DNA of 64,000 nt, taken from positions 45,145 through 109,144 of the forward strand of contig LNEK01000039.1 of assembly GCA_001464425.1 (NCBI GenBank). Reading direction: 5' to 3'. The translations under genes were made by a program, and so were the position numbers. Position 1 is the stretch's first letter, and each line of letters starts with the position of its first letter. Below are positions 52,776 to 61,312 of this stretch, one piece after another. The DNA comes from Alphaproteobacteria bacterium Ga0077535. GTDB taxonomy: Bacteria > Pseudomonadota > Alphaproteobacteria > Caulobacterales > Aquidulcibacteraceae. The notes under the pieces were generated by a model that did not search any database, had not been told where the DNA came from, and saw only the letters and a program-made list of their open reading frames with translations.

Positions 52776-53150
<375 letters not shown>

Positions 53151-53204
53151 GATCTTTGTTCCTGACGTTTTGTACGTGTTTTCAACGATATGCGGATGTG
53201 ACGG

Positions 53205-53720
53205 TTAAGCGGCGTCCTTGGTGGCGTAGGCATTGAGCACGCGCGCCAGCTGGCCGCCGGGCGCTGCGAGCACGCCGGCGATCTTCGTCGCGGGCGCCTG
53301 CACCAGACCAATGATCTTCCCACGCAGCTCGTCGAGCGAAGGCAGCGTGGCCAAAGCCTGGACGCCTTGCTTGTCGAGCAGCTGGTCGCCGAACAGCCCG
53401 CCGAGAACGACGAACTTTTCCTTTTCCTTCGCGTAAGCGACTGCGACGCGAGCGGCCGTAATCGGGTCAGCGGAGTAAGCGATTGCCGTGGGGCCGGTGA
53501 ACAGGTCGGACGCGGACGCCTTGGGCGTATCCGCGATCGCCAGCTTCACCAGGCGGTTTTTCACCACTTTGAGCGAGGCGCCTTCAGAACGAAGGCGCGT
53601 ACGCAGCACCGTCAAATCCGCAACGGTCAGACCGGAATAGTGGCCAACGACCACCAACCCAGCCCCGGCGAAGACGCCTTTCAGCGATTCCACCGTTTCG
53701 GCCTTCTGAGCACGATCCAT
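53205..53720 (-). CDS. rplJ: 50S ribosomal protein L10
   Basis: L10 (171 aa) anchors the L7/L12 stalk to 23S rRNA. The N-terminal globular part has VESLKGVFAGAGLVVVGHYS, GLTVADLTVLRTRLRSEGAS and LKVVKNRLVKLAI, and the C-terminal helix for L7/L12 dimers ends the protein. GAGGAG precedes the ATG. The long untranslated region upstream has hairpins expected for L10 autoregulation. Confidence 0.97.
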   Translation of the reverse strand: MDRAQKAETVESLKGVFAGAGLVVVGHYSGLTVADLTVLRTRLRSEGASLKVVKNRLVKLAIADTPKASASDLFTGPTAIAYSADPITAARVAVAYAKEKEKFVVLGGLFGDQLLDKQGVQALATLPSLDELRGKIIGLVQAPATKIAGVLAAPGGQLARVLNAYATKDAA

Positions 53721-53734
53721 TGCGGTCTCCTCAG

Positions 53735-53885
53735 TCAGCGCCCGGCCAATCCAGGCGCTGTAGTCAGCGCGCGCGGATCAACCGGCCGGTGGTTAAAGCC
53801 CCCGAGCGGCGCGCGACCCACGCGCAGCCTGTCCCAGGAGCCGGCCTCTGGGGATGAGCCTTGACAGCCACCCCCGAAAAACGTC
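53735..53885 (-). promoter_or_regulatory. Candidate ribosomal-protein L10 leader of the rplJL transcript
   Basis: About 430 bases (53721-54148) lie between rplJ and the next gene with no protein frame. Nearest rplJ, CAGCGCC...GGCGCTG (53736-53742 with 53754-53760) forms a perfect 7-bp stem directly before the GAGGAG ribosome binding site. Further up is ACCGGCCGGT (53781-53790), then a GGGGGCTTTAACC stretch in the RNA. This resembles the known arrangement in which L10-L12 binds its own leader and blocks translation. The precise kink-turn was not verified. Confidence 0.5.
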
Positions 53886-54148
53886 AGCTTCTGTCTATTG
53901 CGGGCCCGGGAAGGGTCGGGAATATCCCAACCTTTCAACGATTTAAGCCACACACAAAGCGCCCTCACGGGCAGACAATGCGTCTGGCGCCTGCAGTCTC
54001 GGACAGGTATCGGCCGGGTTAACCCCTGCCGAACGCGGCGATATGCACGGTTTAATGCGGCCTCGCAAGGGCGGCAGGCATAATTCCCGCAGCTTGGCAA
54101 GCCGGACCCACATTGTGCGCCCGCGAAGACACGGCTTTGGCCCGCCCC

Positions 54149-54451
54149 CTAGCGCCCGTCCCCCACCAGTTTTGCGATCGCCTCTAGATACGCCGCAAAT
54201 GCGCCTCGCCCTTGTTCCGTCATGCGCACCCGCGTCAGCGGTTTGCGGTCGAGGAAGCTTTTATCGATCGAGATGTACCCCGCCTCTTCCAGCTTACGCA
54301 GGTGCACCGAGAGATTGCCCTGCGTAACGTCGAGCAGCGTCTTCAACTCGGTGAAGTCCGCAACGCCGGCATCGGCCAGATACGCCATCACCCCCAGGCG
54401 CACGCGCCCGTGGATTACGTCGTCCAATTTGCCAATGTCGAAGGAGGCCAC
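54149..54451 (-). CDS. Winged-helix transcriptional regulator (HTH_34-like)
   Basis: The 100-residue protein is a single winged helix: IHGRVRLGVMAYLADAGVAD, FTELKTLLDVTQGNLSVHLR and KLEEAGYISIDKSFLDRKPL, with the wing TRVRMTEQGRGAF. It resembles the short ArsR/MarR-like PF13601 family that often pairs with a membrane protein. Here the membrane protein gene ends four bases upstream, making an operon. No metal or ligand site is seen. Confidence 0.87.
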   Translation of the reverse strand: MASFDIGKLDDVIHGRVRLGVMAYLADAGVADFTELKTLLDVTQGNLSVHLRKLEEAGYISIDKSFLDRKPLTRVRMTEQGRGAFAAYLEAIAKLVGDGR

Positions 54452-54455
54452 GATG

Positions 54456-55079
54456 TCAGGGCGCCTTCTTCGCGCCGCGCCAGATCACCCAACCAGGGAT
54501 CGCCATCAGTACGATGAGCGCTACGCTCAAAATGGCGAGATACCAGCCGCCATCGCCGATGACGCTGCCCAGTCCCACCGTCGTCGCGAACCAACCGATC
54601 GCGACCAACCAAAGCCAAGCGCGGCGTAAGATCACCCACGCGACGTACCAAGCGACGCCCTGAAACATGCAGACGACAACGGGGTGATAAAGCCAAAGCC
54701 CCGGTGTTTCGAATTTGTAGGCGCCGTACGCAAACACGAACGCCATCACCAGGTTCGCCAAGCCCGCGCCCTGAAACACCGCGCCCAGCGCACGAGATGA
54801 GGGCCCGCCCTCCTGCGCCTTTCGACCTTTCCAGATAATCACGGTGAGAACTGCGCAGAAAAGGATCGTTGGGACCCACGCGATCGCCAACGCCGGCAAT
54901 CCCGTGCTTGGCGCGAGCCCCACAACTTGCAACGCATGCAAGCCGCACTGCGCGCCGTAGATCAACCCAGCCCAGAAGAATGCCTCGCCGATCGTTGCCA
55001 GCATCCGCTCGGTGCCGCCGCCGATGAGCGAGCGCATGTAGGCAAGATCGTCGCGCGCGCTTTCGAGTTCTGCGTTCAT
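54456..55079 (-). CDS. Membrane protein partner of the winged-helix regulator
   Basis: The 207-residue protein starts with a soluble helix (MNAELESARDDLAYMRSLIG) and has about six hydrophobic segments, among them AFFWAGLIYGAQCGLHALQV, VPTILFCAVLTVIIW and GLWLYHPVVVCMFQGVAWYV. It ends with WVIWRGAKKAP. The function is unknown. The close link to the HTH_34-type regulator suggests that the regulator controls it or senses with it. Confidence 0.75.
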   Translation of the reverse strand: MNAELESARDDLAYMRSLIGGGTERMLATIGEAFFWAGLIYGAQCGLHALQVVGLAPSTGLPALAIAWVPTILFCAVLTVIIWKGRKAQEGGPSSRALGAVFQGAGLANLVMAFVFAYGAYKFETPGLWLYHPVVVCMFQGVAWYVAWVILRRAWLWLVAIGWFATTVGLGSVIGDGGWYLAILSVALIVLMAIPGWVIWRGAKKAP

Positions 55080-55085
55080 GTGCCC

Positions 55086-56327
55086 CTACTCCGCCGCCGC
55101 CAATTGTTGGCCAAACTTAGCCTGACGCACCGGCTTCTCGCGTTTGCCGTTGAGAATCGCGCCGATCCAAGAATAGCGCACCAGCCACTGATAGCTCGCC
55201 AGCATGATGATGAAAGCGACAACCAGCATCGCCGGATACTTCACGAACCACGGCCCCGGATACGGCGCGATCAAAGTTTGCAGCGCGATCAGGATCGGCA
55301 GGTGAACGATGTAGATCCAGTACGACGCATCAGCGAGATAGCGCCGCGCCGGGCTGTGGCCAGCAAGGTGGCGCACGGCAAAGCCAATGATCGCAATCGT
55401 CCAGGCCCAGCACGCGAAAGCGTAGAGCGCGGCATAGCCAAGCGTGCGCAGATCCTGCGTCGCCATCGTAAAGTCTTGCGCCGAGGCGGTGAAGACCGGC
55501 GTCAAGCTCGTCATCATCAGGCAGCCGATGGTCGCGCCGATCGCCGGACCGACATAGGCGCCCCAACGTTCGCCCCAGCCTTGCAAAAGCTCCGGCTGCC
55601 GATTGAGCAACCAACCGAGGCCAAACGCGAAGCCGTAAATCACCATCGACGTCGAGTTCGGAACGATGCCCGTATCCGGCGTCGGTATGCCAAACCACAG
55701 CATCCAACCCGGCGTGAAGTAGAGCGCAGCCGCAGCCGGAATTGCGAGCAACACAGGCGCCGCCCAGCCGCTCAGCAAACGCACGACCGGATCAACCAAA
55801 CGCGCACGCAAACCACCGCGGCGATCGATCAAATGCACGAACGCACGGACAACCAGCGCGACCGCGTAGAAGATCAGCAGCACATAGAGAAACCACAGGT
55901 GCAGGAACGGGAACGTCTCTGCGGTGAGTGGCGGCGGCGGCGGACCTTCCGGCGCAACACCGCCATTGGCCTGCACCGCAGCCCAGATCAGCGTCGCGAT
56001 AAACGCCGTCAGCACGATCGGCCAAAACATCGCCAGCGGCTGCGCGATACGCTTAGCGCGGTTCAGCACGAAACCGCCGACGCCAAGGCGCTCCAGCAGC
56101 AACCGCCCAAAGAAACCCGCGAGCACGAAGAACACGGTCATCCGGAAGATGTGCAGCGTGAAGAACAGCACCGAGAGTTCGACGCTGCGCGCCGAATCCA
56201 TCACCAGCCAAACCTGCGTCCCCGGCAGGAACGACAGGATGCCGTGAAAGAAGACGCCGAGGATCAGCACCCCGCCCCGCACCGCGTCCAAAGCGTGAAA
56301 CCGCTCTCCGCCGCCCATTCCCGACAT
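55086..56327 (-). CDS. Acyltransferase 3 family membrane protein (OpgC-like)
   Basis: The 413-residue protein has about ten transmembrane helices and the acyltransferase-3 opening RFHALDAVRGGVLILGVFFH (Arg and His catalytic candidates). Later segments include FPFLHLWFLYVLLIFYAVAL and YLADASYWIYIVHLPILIAL. OpgC-type members add succinyl groups to periplasmic glucans and others acetylate polysaccharides. The start MSGMGGGERF is set by GGAGGGTGTG before the ATG; an earlier in-frame ATG at 56402 is less plausible. It is read in the same direction as the membrane protein and winged-helix regulator genes. Confidence 0.9.
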   Translation of the reverse strand: MSGMGGGERFHALDAVRGGVLILGVFFHGILSFLPGTQVWLVMDSARSVELSVLFFTLHIFRMTVFFVLAGFFGRLLLERLGVGGFVLNRAKRIAQPLAMFWPIVLTAFIATLIWAAVQANGGVAPEGPPPPPLTAETFPFLHLWFLYVLLIFYAVALVVRAFVHLIDRRGGLRARLVDPVVRLLSGWAAPVLLAIPAAAALYFTPGWMLWFGIPTPDTGIVPNSTSMVIYGFAFGLGWLLNRQPELLQGWGERWGAYVGPAIGATIGCLMMTSLTPVFTASAQDFTMATQDLRTLGYAALYAFACWAWTIAIIGFAVRHLAGHSPARRYLADASYWIYIVHLPILIALQTLIAPYPGPWFVKYPAMLVVAFIIMLASYQWLVRYSWIGAILNGKREKPVRQAKFGQQLAAAE

Positions 56328-56423
56328 CACACCCTCCACGGGGCAAGCCTCCGCTCGCCTCAACAGGTTTGTTTTATAAACTTGTCTGGAAAAGATTGTC
56401 AACGAGCTCTCTGTATGTCTTAC

Positions 56424-56457
56424 TTGACTTTATGTTCGTTATATTTGACATAATGTC
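56424..56457 (+). promoter_or_regulatory. Promoter-like region with GACATAATGTC palindrome
   Basis: TTGACT (56424-56429) and CATAAT (56449-56454) form a -35/-10 pair with long 19-base spacing. A perfect palindrome GACAT-A-ATGTC (56447-56457) overlies the -10 box. The AT-rich stretch precedes the tandem membrane paralogues and the XRE regulator, so autorepression is plausible. Confidence 0.5.
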
Positions 56458-56486
56458 GGAATAAGCAGACACGTATGGAGGATTTA

Positions 56487-56906
56487 ATGTCGTTCCGAGA
56501 AAAGAGCGCTTGGATCGCGCTAATTGCCTATGGGGTTGTTTTTGGGGGGTATTTCTACAACCTGTGGCAGGGTTGGGATGCGCGCTACGCCGCTGGCCTC
56601 AGCCTCGGCCTGATGGTCGGCGCGGTCGTCATGTTGGTGATCATCACAGTTGGCCTCACCATCGTGGCCACCTTCTTCAATCCCCGAGCCGCCAACGCGC
56701 CCGCCGACGAGCGCGAGACGCTCATCGAACTGAAGGCCGAGCGCATCGCCTCCTACACGCTCTCCGTTGGCGTGGTGTGTTTGATCGGCGCACTGCTCAT
56801 GGGCTGGAGCGGCATTCTCGTCGCCAATCTGCTGCTAGCGGCGATGGTCATTTCCGAGATCGTCAAAGCCCTCGCCCAGATCGCTCACTTCCGCACGGGG
56901 GTGTAG
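56487..56906 (+). CDS. Small membrane protein, first of two tandem paralogues (139 aa)
   Basis: Four hydrophobic segments are visible: SAWIALIAYGVVFGGYFYNL, LGLMVGAVVMLVIITVGLTI, SYTLSVGVVCLIGALLM and ILVANLLLAAMVISEIVKAL. A conserved ADERETLIELKAERIASY loop lies in the middle, and IAHFRTGV closes the protein. GGAGG ends 5 bases before the ATG, which chooses this start over an ATG at 56475. It is followed one base later by its paralogue and then an XRE regulator. Confidence 0.75.
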   Translation: MSFREKSAWIALIAYGVVFGGYFYNLWQGWDARYAAGLSLGLMVGAVVMLVIITVGLTIVATFFNPRAANAPADERETLIELKAERIASYTLSVGVVCLIGALLMGWSGILVANLLLAAMVISEIVKALAQIAHFRTGV

Positions 56907-56907
56907 C

Positions 56908-57324
56908 ATGGGACGCGCCCTTTCCTTTCGCGAACGCCTCGCCTGGAGTTCGCTCGGCGGCCACGTCGCAGTGTTCTTTGGCTACTTCCTTGTCGTCGCC
57001 GAGGACGGCCCCAGTGGCGGCAACGCAACCGCCGCGATGATCGTGCTGGCGGGCCTGGTCTTCTTGACACTGGCGATGCGTCTTGCCGCTCGCCTCGAAG
57101 CGCCGCGCAACCAAGCACAACCCGACGAACGCGAGCAGCTGATCAATCTAAAGGCCGCGCGCATCGCAGGGATCATCACAGCGGTCGGCGCCGGCGGCGT
57201 TATCATCATGTTGCTGACTGGGTACAGCGCCGTCTTCGCTGCCAATCTTATGCTCGGGGTTCTCGTGTTAGCGCAAATCGGCGCCGACCTAGCCCGCATC
57301 GCCCACTTCAAGCTGGGCGTCTAA
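56908..57324 (+). CDS. Small membrane protein, second tandem paralogue (138 aa)
   Basis: This product aligns by eye with the preceding one: opening SFRERLAWSSLGGHVAVFFG, middle loop DEREQLINLKAARIAGI, and closing GADLARIAHFKLGV. It has four hydrophobic segments. The ATG falls one base after the previous stop and its own stop lies one base before the XRE regulator, so the three are one operon. The paralogues probably form a heteromer; the function is unknown. Confidence 0.75.
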   Translation: MGRALSFRERLAWSSLGGHVAVFFGYFLVVAEDGPSGGNATAAMIVLAGLVFLTLAMRLAARLEAPRNQAQPDEREQLINLKAARIAGIITAVGAGGVIIMLLTGYSAVFAANLMLGVLVLAQIGADLARIAHFKLGV

Positions 57325-57325
57325 G

Positions 57326-57532
57326 ATGCCGATCGAAAACGAAATCCGGCGCCTGCGCTTCGAGAATGGCGAAATGACGCAAGCACAATTGGCCGACCGC
57401 ATCGGCATGACGCGCCAAACCGTCATCGCCATCGAGCAAAACAAATACGCACCTTCCCTCGAAGCCGCGTTCAAGATTGCCGACGCATTCGGCGTGCCGC
57501 TGGAGCAAGTGTTTCGCTGGACGAAAGCCTAG
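57326..57532 (+). CDS. XRE/Cro-type helix-turn-helix regulator (68 aa)
   Basis: This single-domain Cro/CI-like protein has IRRLRFENGEMTQAQLADRI and GMTRQTVIAIEQNKYAPSLE, followed by the dimer region FKIADAFGVPLEQVFRW. It resembles the YgzD-like regulators often found with small membrane proteins. It probably represses its own operon through the palindrome near 56447. Its stop overlaps the convergent small membrane protein stop by four bases. Confidence 0.92.
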   Translation: MPIENEIRRLRFENGEMTQAQLADRIGMTRQTVIAIEQNKYAPSLEAAFKIADAFGVPLEQVFRWTKA

Positions 57533-57720
57533 GCAAACACGCCAAGCGGCGCGCCCAAAATGCGCAGCAAGAGATCGATGGTCGTCACCCACACGCCAGC
57601 GAGCCAGCCAGCTAGCGCGCGCGCCAGCGCTTCTTGCAGAAGCAGCATCGACACGAACACAACAATCGCGATCATCGCGATAAAGCGCCACCGACGGTGC
57701 GGCGGCGCGCGCGGGCTCAC
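57529..57720 (-). CDS. Small membrane protein coupled to map (63 aa)
   Basis: The GTG start lies in a GTGA overlap with the map stop, suggesting translational coupling. The product has a basic N-terminus (MSPRAPPHRRWRF), one strong helix (IAMIAIVVFVSMLLL) and a second amphipathic segment (GVWVTTIDLLLRILGAP). No family is recognised. The reading is plausible, but a chance frame cannot be excluded. Confidence 0.5.
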   Translation of the reverse strand: MSPRAPPHRRWRFIAMIAIVVFVSMLLLQEALARALAGWLAGVWVTTIDLLLRILGAPLGVFA

Positions 57721-58463
57721 GCTGCGGTCAACACGATGTAACCGCGCTTGGTGGCGACCAAAGTGTGCTCGAACTGCACAGTCGGCGCGCCGGTATCAGC
57801 GCGCAGCGTCCACTCATCGCCGCCTTCTACGGCCCATTCCGAGCCCATAGAAAGAAACGGTTCGATCGTAAACACCAAGCCCTCGCCGATACGGCGCCGC
57901 TCGCCCGGCTCATCCCATGTCGGTATCGCGCCCGGCTCTTCGTGCAGCCCACGGCCAACGCCATGGCTCGCGAGATTGCGGATCAAAGTGTAGCCGTTCT
58001 GATCCGCGAAACGCTGCACCGCGCGGCCGATGTCGCCGAGCTTTGCGCCAGCGCGCACAGTGTTCACGCCCGCCCACATCGCGCGTTTGCCGTCACGCGC
58101 CAGGCGCGCCAGCTTCGGCGCCTCCGGCGGCATCACAAAGCTCGAGCCCGTGTCGGCAAAATACCCGTCCTTCTCCGCCGAGACGTCGATGTTCACCAGA
58201 TCGCCCGCCTTCAACACGCGATCACCCGGAATGCCGTGCGCAATATCCGGAAACACCGAGATGCAAGTCTGGCCGGGGAAATTGTAAGTCACCGCCGGCG
58301 CCGAACGCGCGCCTTCTGCTTCCAGCAGCTTCGCGCCGATCGCATCCAGGTCGCGCGTCGTCATGCCGGGCTCAAGCGCCTTGCCCATCGCCTGCAGCGT
58401 ACGCGCGACGATAGCGCCGATCCGCTTCAGCGCTTCCAGGTCATTTTCGTTGTCGATCGTCAT
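57717..58463 (-). CDS. map: Type I methionine aminopeptidase
   Basis: MAP removes the N-terminal Met from nascent proteins. The 248-residue protein has the five metal ligands in order: Asp in VNIDVSAEKDGYFADTGSSF (two Asp), His in ASHGVGRGLHEEPGAIPTWD, Glu in LVFTIEPFLSMGS and a C-terminal Glu in PTVQFEHTLVATKRG. The length is normal for the type I enzyme without an N-terminal zinc extension. The small membrane protein gene overlaps its stop. Confidence 0.96.
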   Translation of the reverse strand: MTIDNENDLEALKRIGAIVARTLQAMGKALEPGMTTRDLDAIGAKLLEAEGARSAPAVTYNFPGQTCISVFPDIAHGIPGDRVLKAGDLVNIDVSAEKDGYFADTGSSFVMPPEAPKLARLARDGKRAMWAGVNTVRAGAKLGDIGRAVQRFADQNGYTLIRNLASHGVGRGLHEEPGAIPTWDEPGERRRIGEGLVFTIEPFLSMGSEWAVEGGDEWTLRADTGAPTVQFEHTLVATKRGYIVLTAA

Positions 58464-58490
58464 GGCGGCAAAGATATCCGATGCAGCATG

Positions 58491-58529
58491 AAAAAGCGCC
58501 CCGGTTCTATGAACCGAGGCGCTCTTTTT
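58491..58529 (-). terminator. Rho-independent terminator of the alcohol dehydrogenase gene
   Basis: AAAAAGCGCC...CGGTTC pairs with GAACCG...GGCGCT-CTTTTT. The hairpin is followed by T runs in both directions; on the minus strand it lies six bases after the dehydrogenase stop. Confidence 0.88.
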
Positions 58530-58533
58530 CCAG

Positions 58534-59589
58534 TTAGGCCAACGTCGCCATGTCGATGACGAAGCGGTAGCGGATATCGCCCTTCGTCAGACGCTCGTAA
58601 GCGGCGTTGATGCCATCCGGGGTGATCATCTCGATCTCCGGCGCGACGCCCTTCTCGGCGCAGAAATCAAGCATCTCCTGCGTCTCGCGGATGCCGCCGA
58701 TGGGCGAACCCGCCACCGAGCGGCGCCCCATCAGCATCGTGAACACTTGCGGCCAGGCATGGCTTTCCGTGATCGGCGGCGCGCCCAAGAGGCAGAGTGT
58801 GCCGTTGCGGCGCAGCAGCTGCGTGTACGTTTCCAGATCGTGCGCGGCCGAAACCGCGTTGATGATCAGGTGAAAGCTGTTCTTGTGCGCATCGAGCTGG
58901 CTTGCGTCTTTCGACAGCACCACCTCGTCTGCGCCAAGCGCTTTCGCGTCAGCGACTTTGCTTGGCGAGGTCGTGAACACGACAACATGCGCGCCCATCG
59001 TTTTAGCCAGCTTTACCGCCATGTGGCCGAGGCCGCCCAGGCCAACGACGCCCACCTTCTGCCCCGGGCCAACCTTCCAGTGTCGCAACGGCGAATATGT
59101 CGTGATGCCAGCGCAGAGCAGCGGCGCCGCATCTTCCGACTTCAGGCCCTCCGGAATCCGAAGCACAAAATCCTGCGTCACCGTGATCGACTTTGAATAA
59201 CCGCCATACGTCGGTAATCCGGTTTGCTTCTCGACACCGTTATAAGTCTGGATCTGGCCGCCAGAGCAGAACTGCTCTTCGCCTTCCGCGCACGCATCGC
59301 AAGCGCGGCACGAATCCACCATGCAGCCAACGCCAACACGATCGCCAACCTTATGCTTGGTCACGTTCGCGCCCACTGCGCGCACCACGCCGACGATCTC
59401 ATGGCCGGGCACGGCCGGCGATGCGGTCTCACCCCACTCGCCGCGCACATAGTGCAGATCGGAGTGGCAAATGCCGCAATGCGTAATGTCGATCGCAACG
59501 TCGTCGGCGCCGAGTTCGCGGCGCTCAATTTTAACGGCCTGCAGCGGCGCGTCCGGACGCACCGCGCCATAGGCGGAAACCTGGCTCAT
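58534..59589 (-). CDS. Zinc-dependent NAD(P)-dependent alcohol dehydrogenase
   Basis: The 351-residue medium-chain dehydrogenase resembles the YahK/cinnamyl-alcohol-dehydrogenase-like group. The catalytic zinc site is THCGICHSDLHYVRGEWGET with GHEIVGVVRAVG. The structural zinc has four cysteines in CRACDACAEGEEQFCSGG. The Rossmann motif is VGVVGLGGLGHMAVKLAKTM. It reduces aldehydes or oxidises alcohols in the cytosol. The NADPH-preferring YahK type is the best fit, but the substrate is unknown. A terminator follows immediately. Confidence 0.92.
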   Translation of the reverse strand: MSQVSAYGAVRPDAPLQAVKIERRELGADDVAIDITHCGICHSDLHYVRGEWGETASPAVPGHEIVGVVRAVGANVTKHKVGDRVGVGCMVDSCRACDACAEGEEQFCSGGQIQTYNGVEKQTGLPTYGGYSKSITVTQDFVLRIPEGLKSEDAAPLLCAGITTYSPLRHWKVGPGQKVGVVGLGGLGHMAVKLAKTMGAHVVVFTTSPSKVADAKALGADEVVLSKDASQLDAHKNSFHLIINAVSAAHDLETYTQLLRRNGTLCLLGAPPITESHAWPQVFTMLMGRRSVAGSPIGGIRETQEMLDFCAEKGVAPEIEMITPDGINAAYERLTKGDIRYRFVIDMATLA

Positions 59590-59607
59590 CGTAGATCCCT
59601 CGAAATG

Positions 59608-59634
59608 AAAAAGCCGCAGCCCCCAGGGCGCGGC
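59608..59634 (-). terminator. Terminator of the 59680-60384 gene
   Basis: GCCGC-A-GCCC...GGGC-GCGGC forms a 9-pair stem with one bulged A. It is followed on the minus strand by five T. It lies about 45 bases after the stop codon. Confidence 0.75.
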
Positions 59635-59679
59635 GAAATTTCATATAGGTGCGAAACGCCGTTTTTCGAGAGGGCCCGC

Positions 59680-60384
59680 TCAAATCCCGCGAAACAAAGT
59701 CGCCATGCCGACGCTGCCGGTGTCCAGCTTCGACATCGGAACCGCGGACTCAATATACAGCCGCACGATATCAGCGCGTTTCATCGGCGTTTTCACCGGA
59801 ACGTCCGCCGCCTCCCCCGCCGCGAACACGGCGAATTGCTGCGCCACCGAGCCGAAAACGGTCATCAGCTCCGCTGGCTCAAGATTAAGCTCCAGAAAGT
59901 GGTCGCGCAGCACTGGCCCATGCTTGCGAACCGCATCGATCGGCAACTCGCTTAGCCCCGCCGCTGCGCCGATGCGCGGGCGGCCGAACTCCGGCTCACC
60001 GATCATTTTCGACGTGTAGCGCGCGATCTCCAGCACATCGATTTTCTTACCAATGTCAGGATCGTTCGCCGCGCCTGCCGCCAGATTCCAGAACGACAAG
60101 AACTTGTCGCCGCCGCCTTCGAACAAGCACGCGTTGATCGCATCGCCGTAAAAGAAGCGCTCACCATCGCGCGTGATCACCTCAACCAACGTCGTGTCGG
60201 TTTGCGGAATGACGCGCGAAAGCAGCAGCGCATGCGCTTGAATTTGCGCGAAGATGCCCGCCCACGCGCCCAGCGCGCTCACCGCATTGGCCGCCTGCAA
60301 CATCCCGCCGATGTCGCGGTACTGCATCAATAGATAGCCGCCGAGATGGGCGGAAGCGGTCTGCGCGATCGGGCTCACTTGCAT
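59680..60384 (-). CDS. Hypothetical protein (234 aa)
   Basis: The family is not recognised. The protein lacks a signal peptide and has a moderately hydrophobic N-terminus (AHLGGYLLMQYRDIGGMLQA then ANAVSALGAWAGIFA). The middle has ITRDGERFFYGDAINACLFE and KFLSFWNLAAGAANDPDIGK, with Gly, Asp and Phe-rich loops, followed by DVLEIARYTSKMIGEPEFGR. No catalytic motif is clear. It has its own terminator and is monocistronic. Confidence 0.65.
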   Translation of the reverse strand: MQVSPIAQTASAHLGGYLLMQYRDIGGMLQAANAVSALGAWAGIFAQIQAHALLLSRVIPQTDTTLVEVITRDGERFFYGDAINACLFEGGGDKFLSFWNLAAGAANDPDIGKKIDVLEIARYTSKMIGEPEFGRPRIGAAAGLSELPIDAVRKHGPVLRDHFLELNLEPAELMTVFGSVAQQFAVFAAGEAADVPVKTPMKRADIVRLYIESAVPMSKLDTGSVGMATLFRGI

Positions 60385-60448
60385 GGTTTTCGCTTAGCAC
60401 GCTCAAGCCAAATTTCCCAAGTTCTGGTTGAGGTTAGGGCGCTCACTC

Positions 60449-60829
60449 TCAGAACGCCGCATTCTGCGAACCGCAAACTCGCCAAACGCCCCAAAGCAAG
60501 GGCGCCATCACAATTGCAAATGCGAGAACCGGCGCGCCCCAGTCCAAAACGCTATGCGCGACAAATCCTGAGAATACAGCGACGCTGCCTGCGACGAAAA
60601 CCGCCAATGTCATCAACACGCTGGCGAGCAGAACCCTAAAACGCGGTCTGGGCAGCGACGACAAGCCGGCCAGATGCAGGGCCACAGCTTGGCATGTCCA
60701 GACCAGCACAAGAAACGCGTTCGATACGACCGCATTGGATTGCCCAAAGAACCATAGGCCATAAGCCAGCAGCATCGCCGCCGTGACGCAAATAGCGAAC
60801 CTCGACAAAGGGACTTGCTGGTTGAGCAA
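60449..60829 (-). CDS. Four-helix membrane protein (126 aa)
   Basis: Four hydrophobic helices are evident: FAICVTAAMLLAYGLWFFGQ, SNAFLVLVWTCQAVALHLAG, VLLASVLMTLAVFVAGSVAV and APVLAFAIVMAPLLWGVWRV. The start is TTG, supported by GGAGG 8 bases upstream. No family is recognised. The stretch 60830-61024 upstream holds only regulatory sequence for this gene and the divergent CsbD gene. Confidence 0.6.
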   Translation of the reverse strand: MLNQQVPLSRFAICVTAAMLLAYGLWFFGQSNAVVSNAFLVLVWTCQAVALHLAGLSSLPRPRFRVLLASVLMTLAVFVAGSVAVFSGFVAHSVLDWGAPVLAFAIVMAPLLWGVWRVCGSQNAAF

Positions 60830-61024
60830 CGTCTAGCCTCCGCAGTCCGGAATTGCATGACGCCAATTCGCGAGCCACCTGTCAACGCAAACAAAAACGT
60901 CCCTGCTCGCGATTGCCGCTGTCATCGTGGTGCGCGCCGGCAAAAACTGATCTCTGTGCAGGTGTTCCTGTCGCAGGAACCATTGGCGCTCCTGGCCGTT
61001 AGTCTGCCGAAGAGGAGTGTCACT

Positions 61025-61237
61025 ATGGACAAAGAACATTTGAAGGGCGCAGCCGATAAAGCATCGGGCGCTGCCAAAGACGCAGTCGGCAAAGCCACCG
61101 GCAACGACAAGCTTCGTGTCGAAGGCGCGATCGATAAAGCCAAAGGCGCAGTGCACGACACGATCGGCGACGCCAAGGACGCGGTGAAGAAAGCCGACGT
61201 CGACGCGCAACGCGATCGCGAAGCTGATCGCACCTAA
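61025..61237 (+). CDS. CsbD family stress protein
   Basis: The 70-residue protein has the CsbD pattern of short amphipathic repeats: LKGAADKASGAAKDAVGKAT, LRVEGAIDKAKGAVHDTIGD and AKDAVKKADVDAQ. Members accumulate in general stress response; the molecular role is unclear. GAGGAG precedes the ATG. A bidirectional terminator lies just downstream. Confidence 0.9.
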   Translation: MDKEHLKGAADKASGAAKDAVGKATGNDKLRVEGAIDKAKGAVHDTIGDAKDAVKKADVDAQRDREADRT

Positions 61238-61254
61238 AGCGCTCACACGCAGCT

Positions 61255-61290
61255 GAAACAAAAACGCCCCGGCTCTCACCGGGGCGTTTT
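61255..61290. terminator. Bidirectional terminator between csbD-like gene and rplA
   Basis: AAAACGCCCCGG and CCGGGGCGTTTT form a perfect 12-bp stem with a CTCTCA loop. The plus strand continues TTTTC, and the minus strand continues TTTTTGTTT, so it ends both the CsbD and the rplK-rplA transcripts. Confidence 0.93.
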
Positions 61291-61312
61291 CTATCTTGAG
61301 TAAGCGCTAGGC

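Noticed and set aside
54927..56453. A 508-codon plus-strand frame across the acyltransferase gene
   Set aside because: The opposite strand encodes a clear acyltransferase-3 membrane protein; this frame is Arg/Gln/His-rich without domains.
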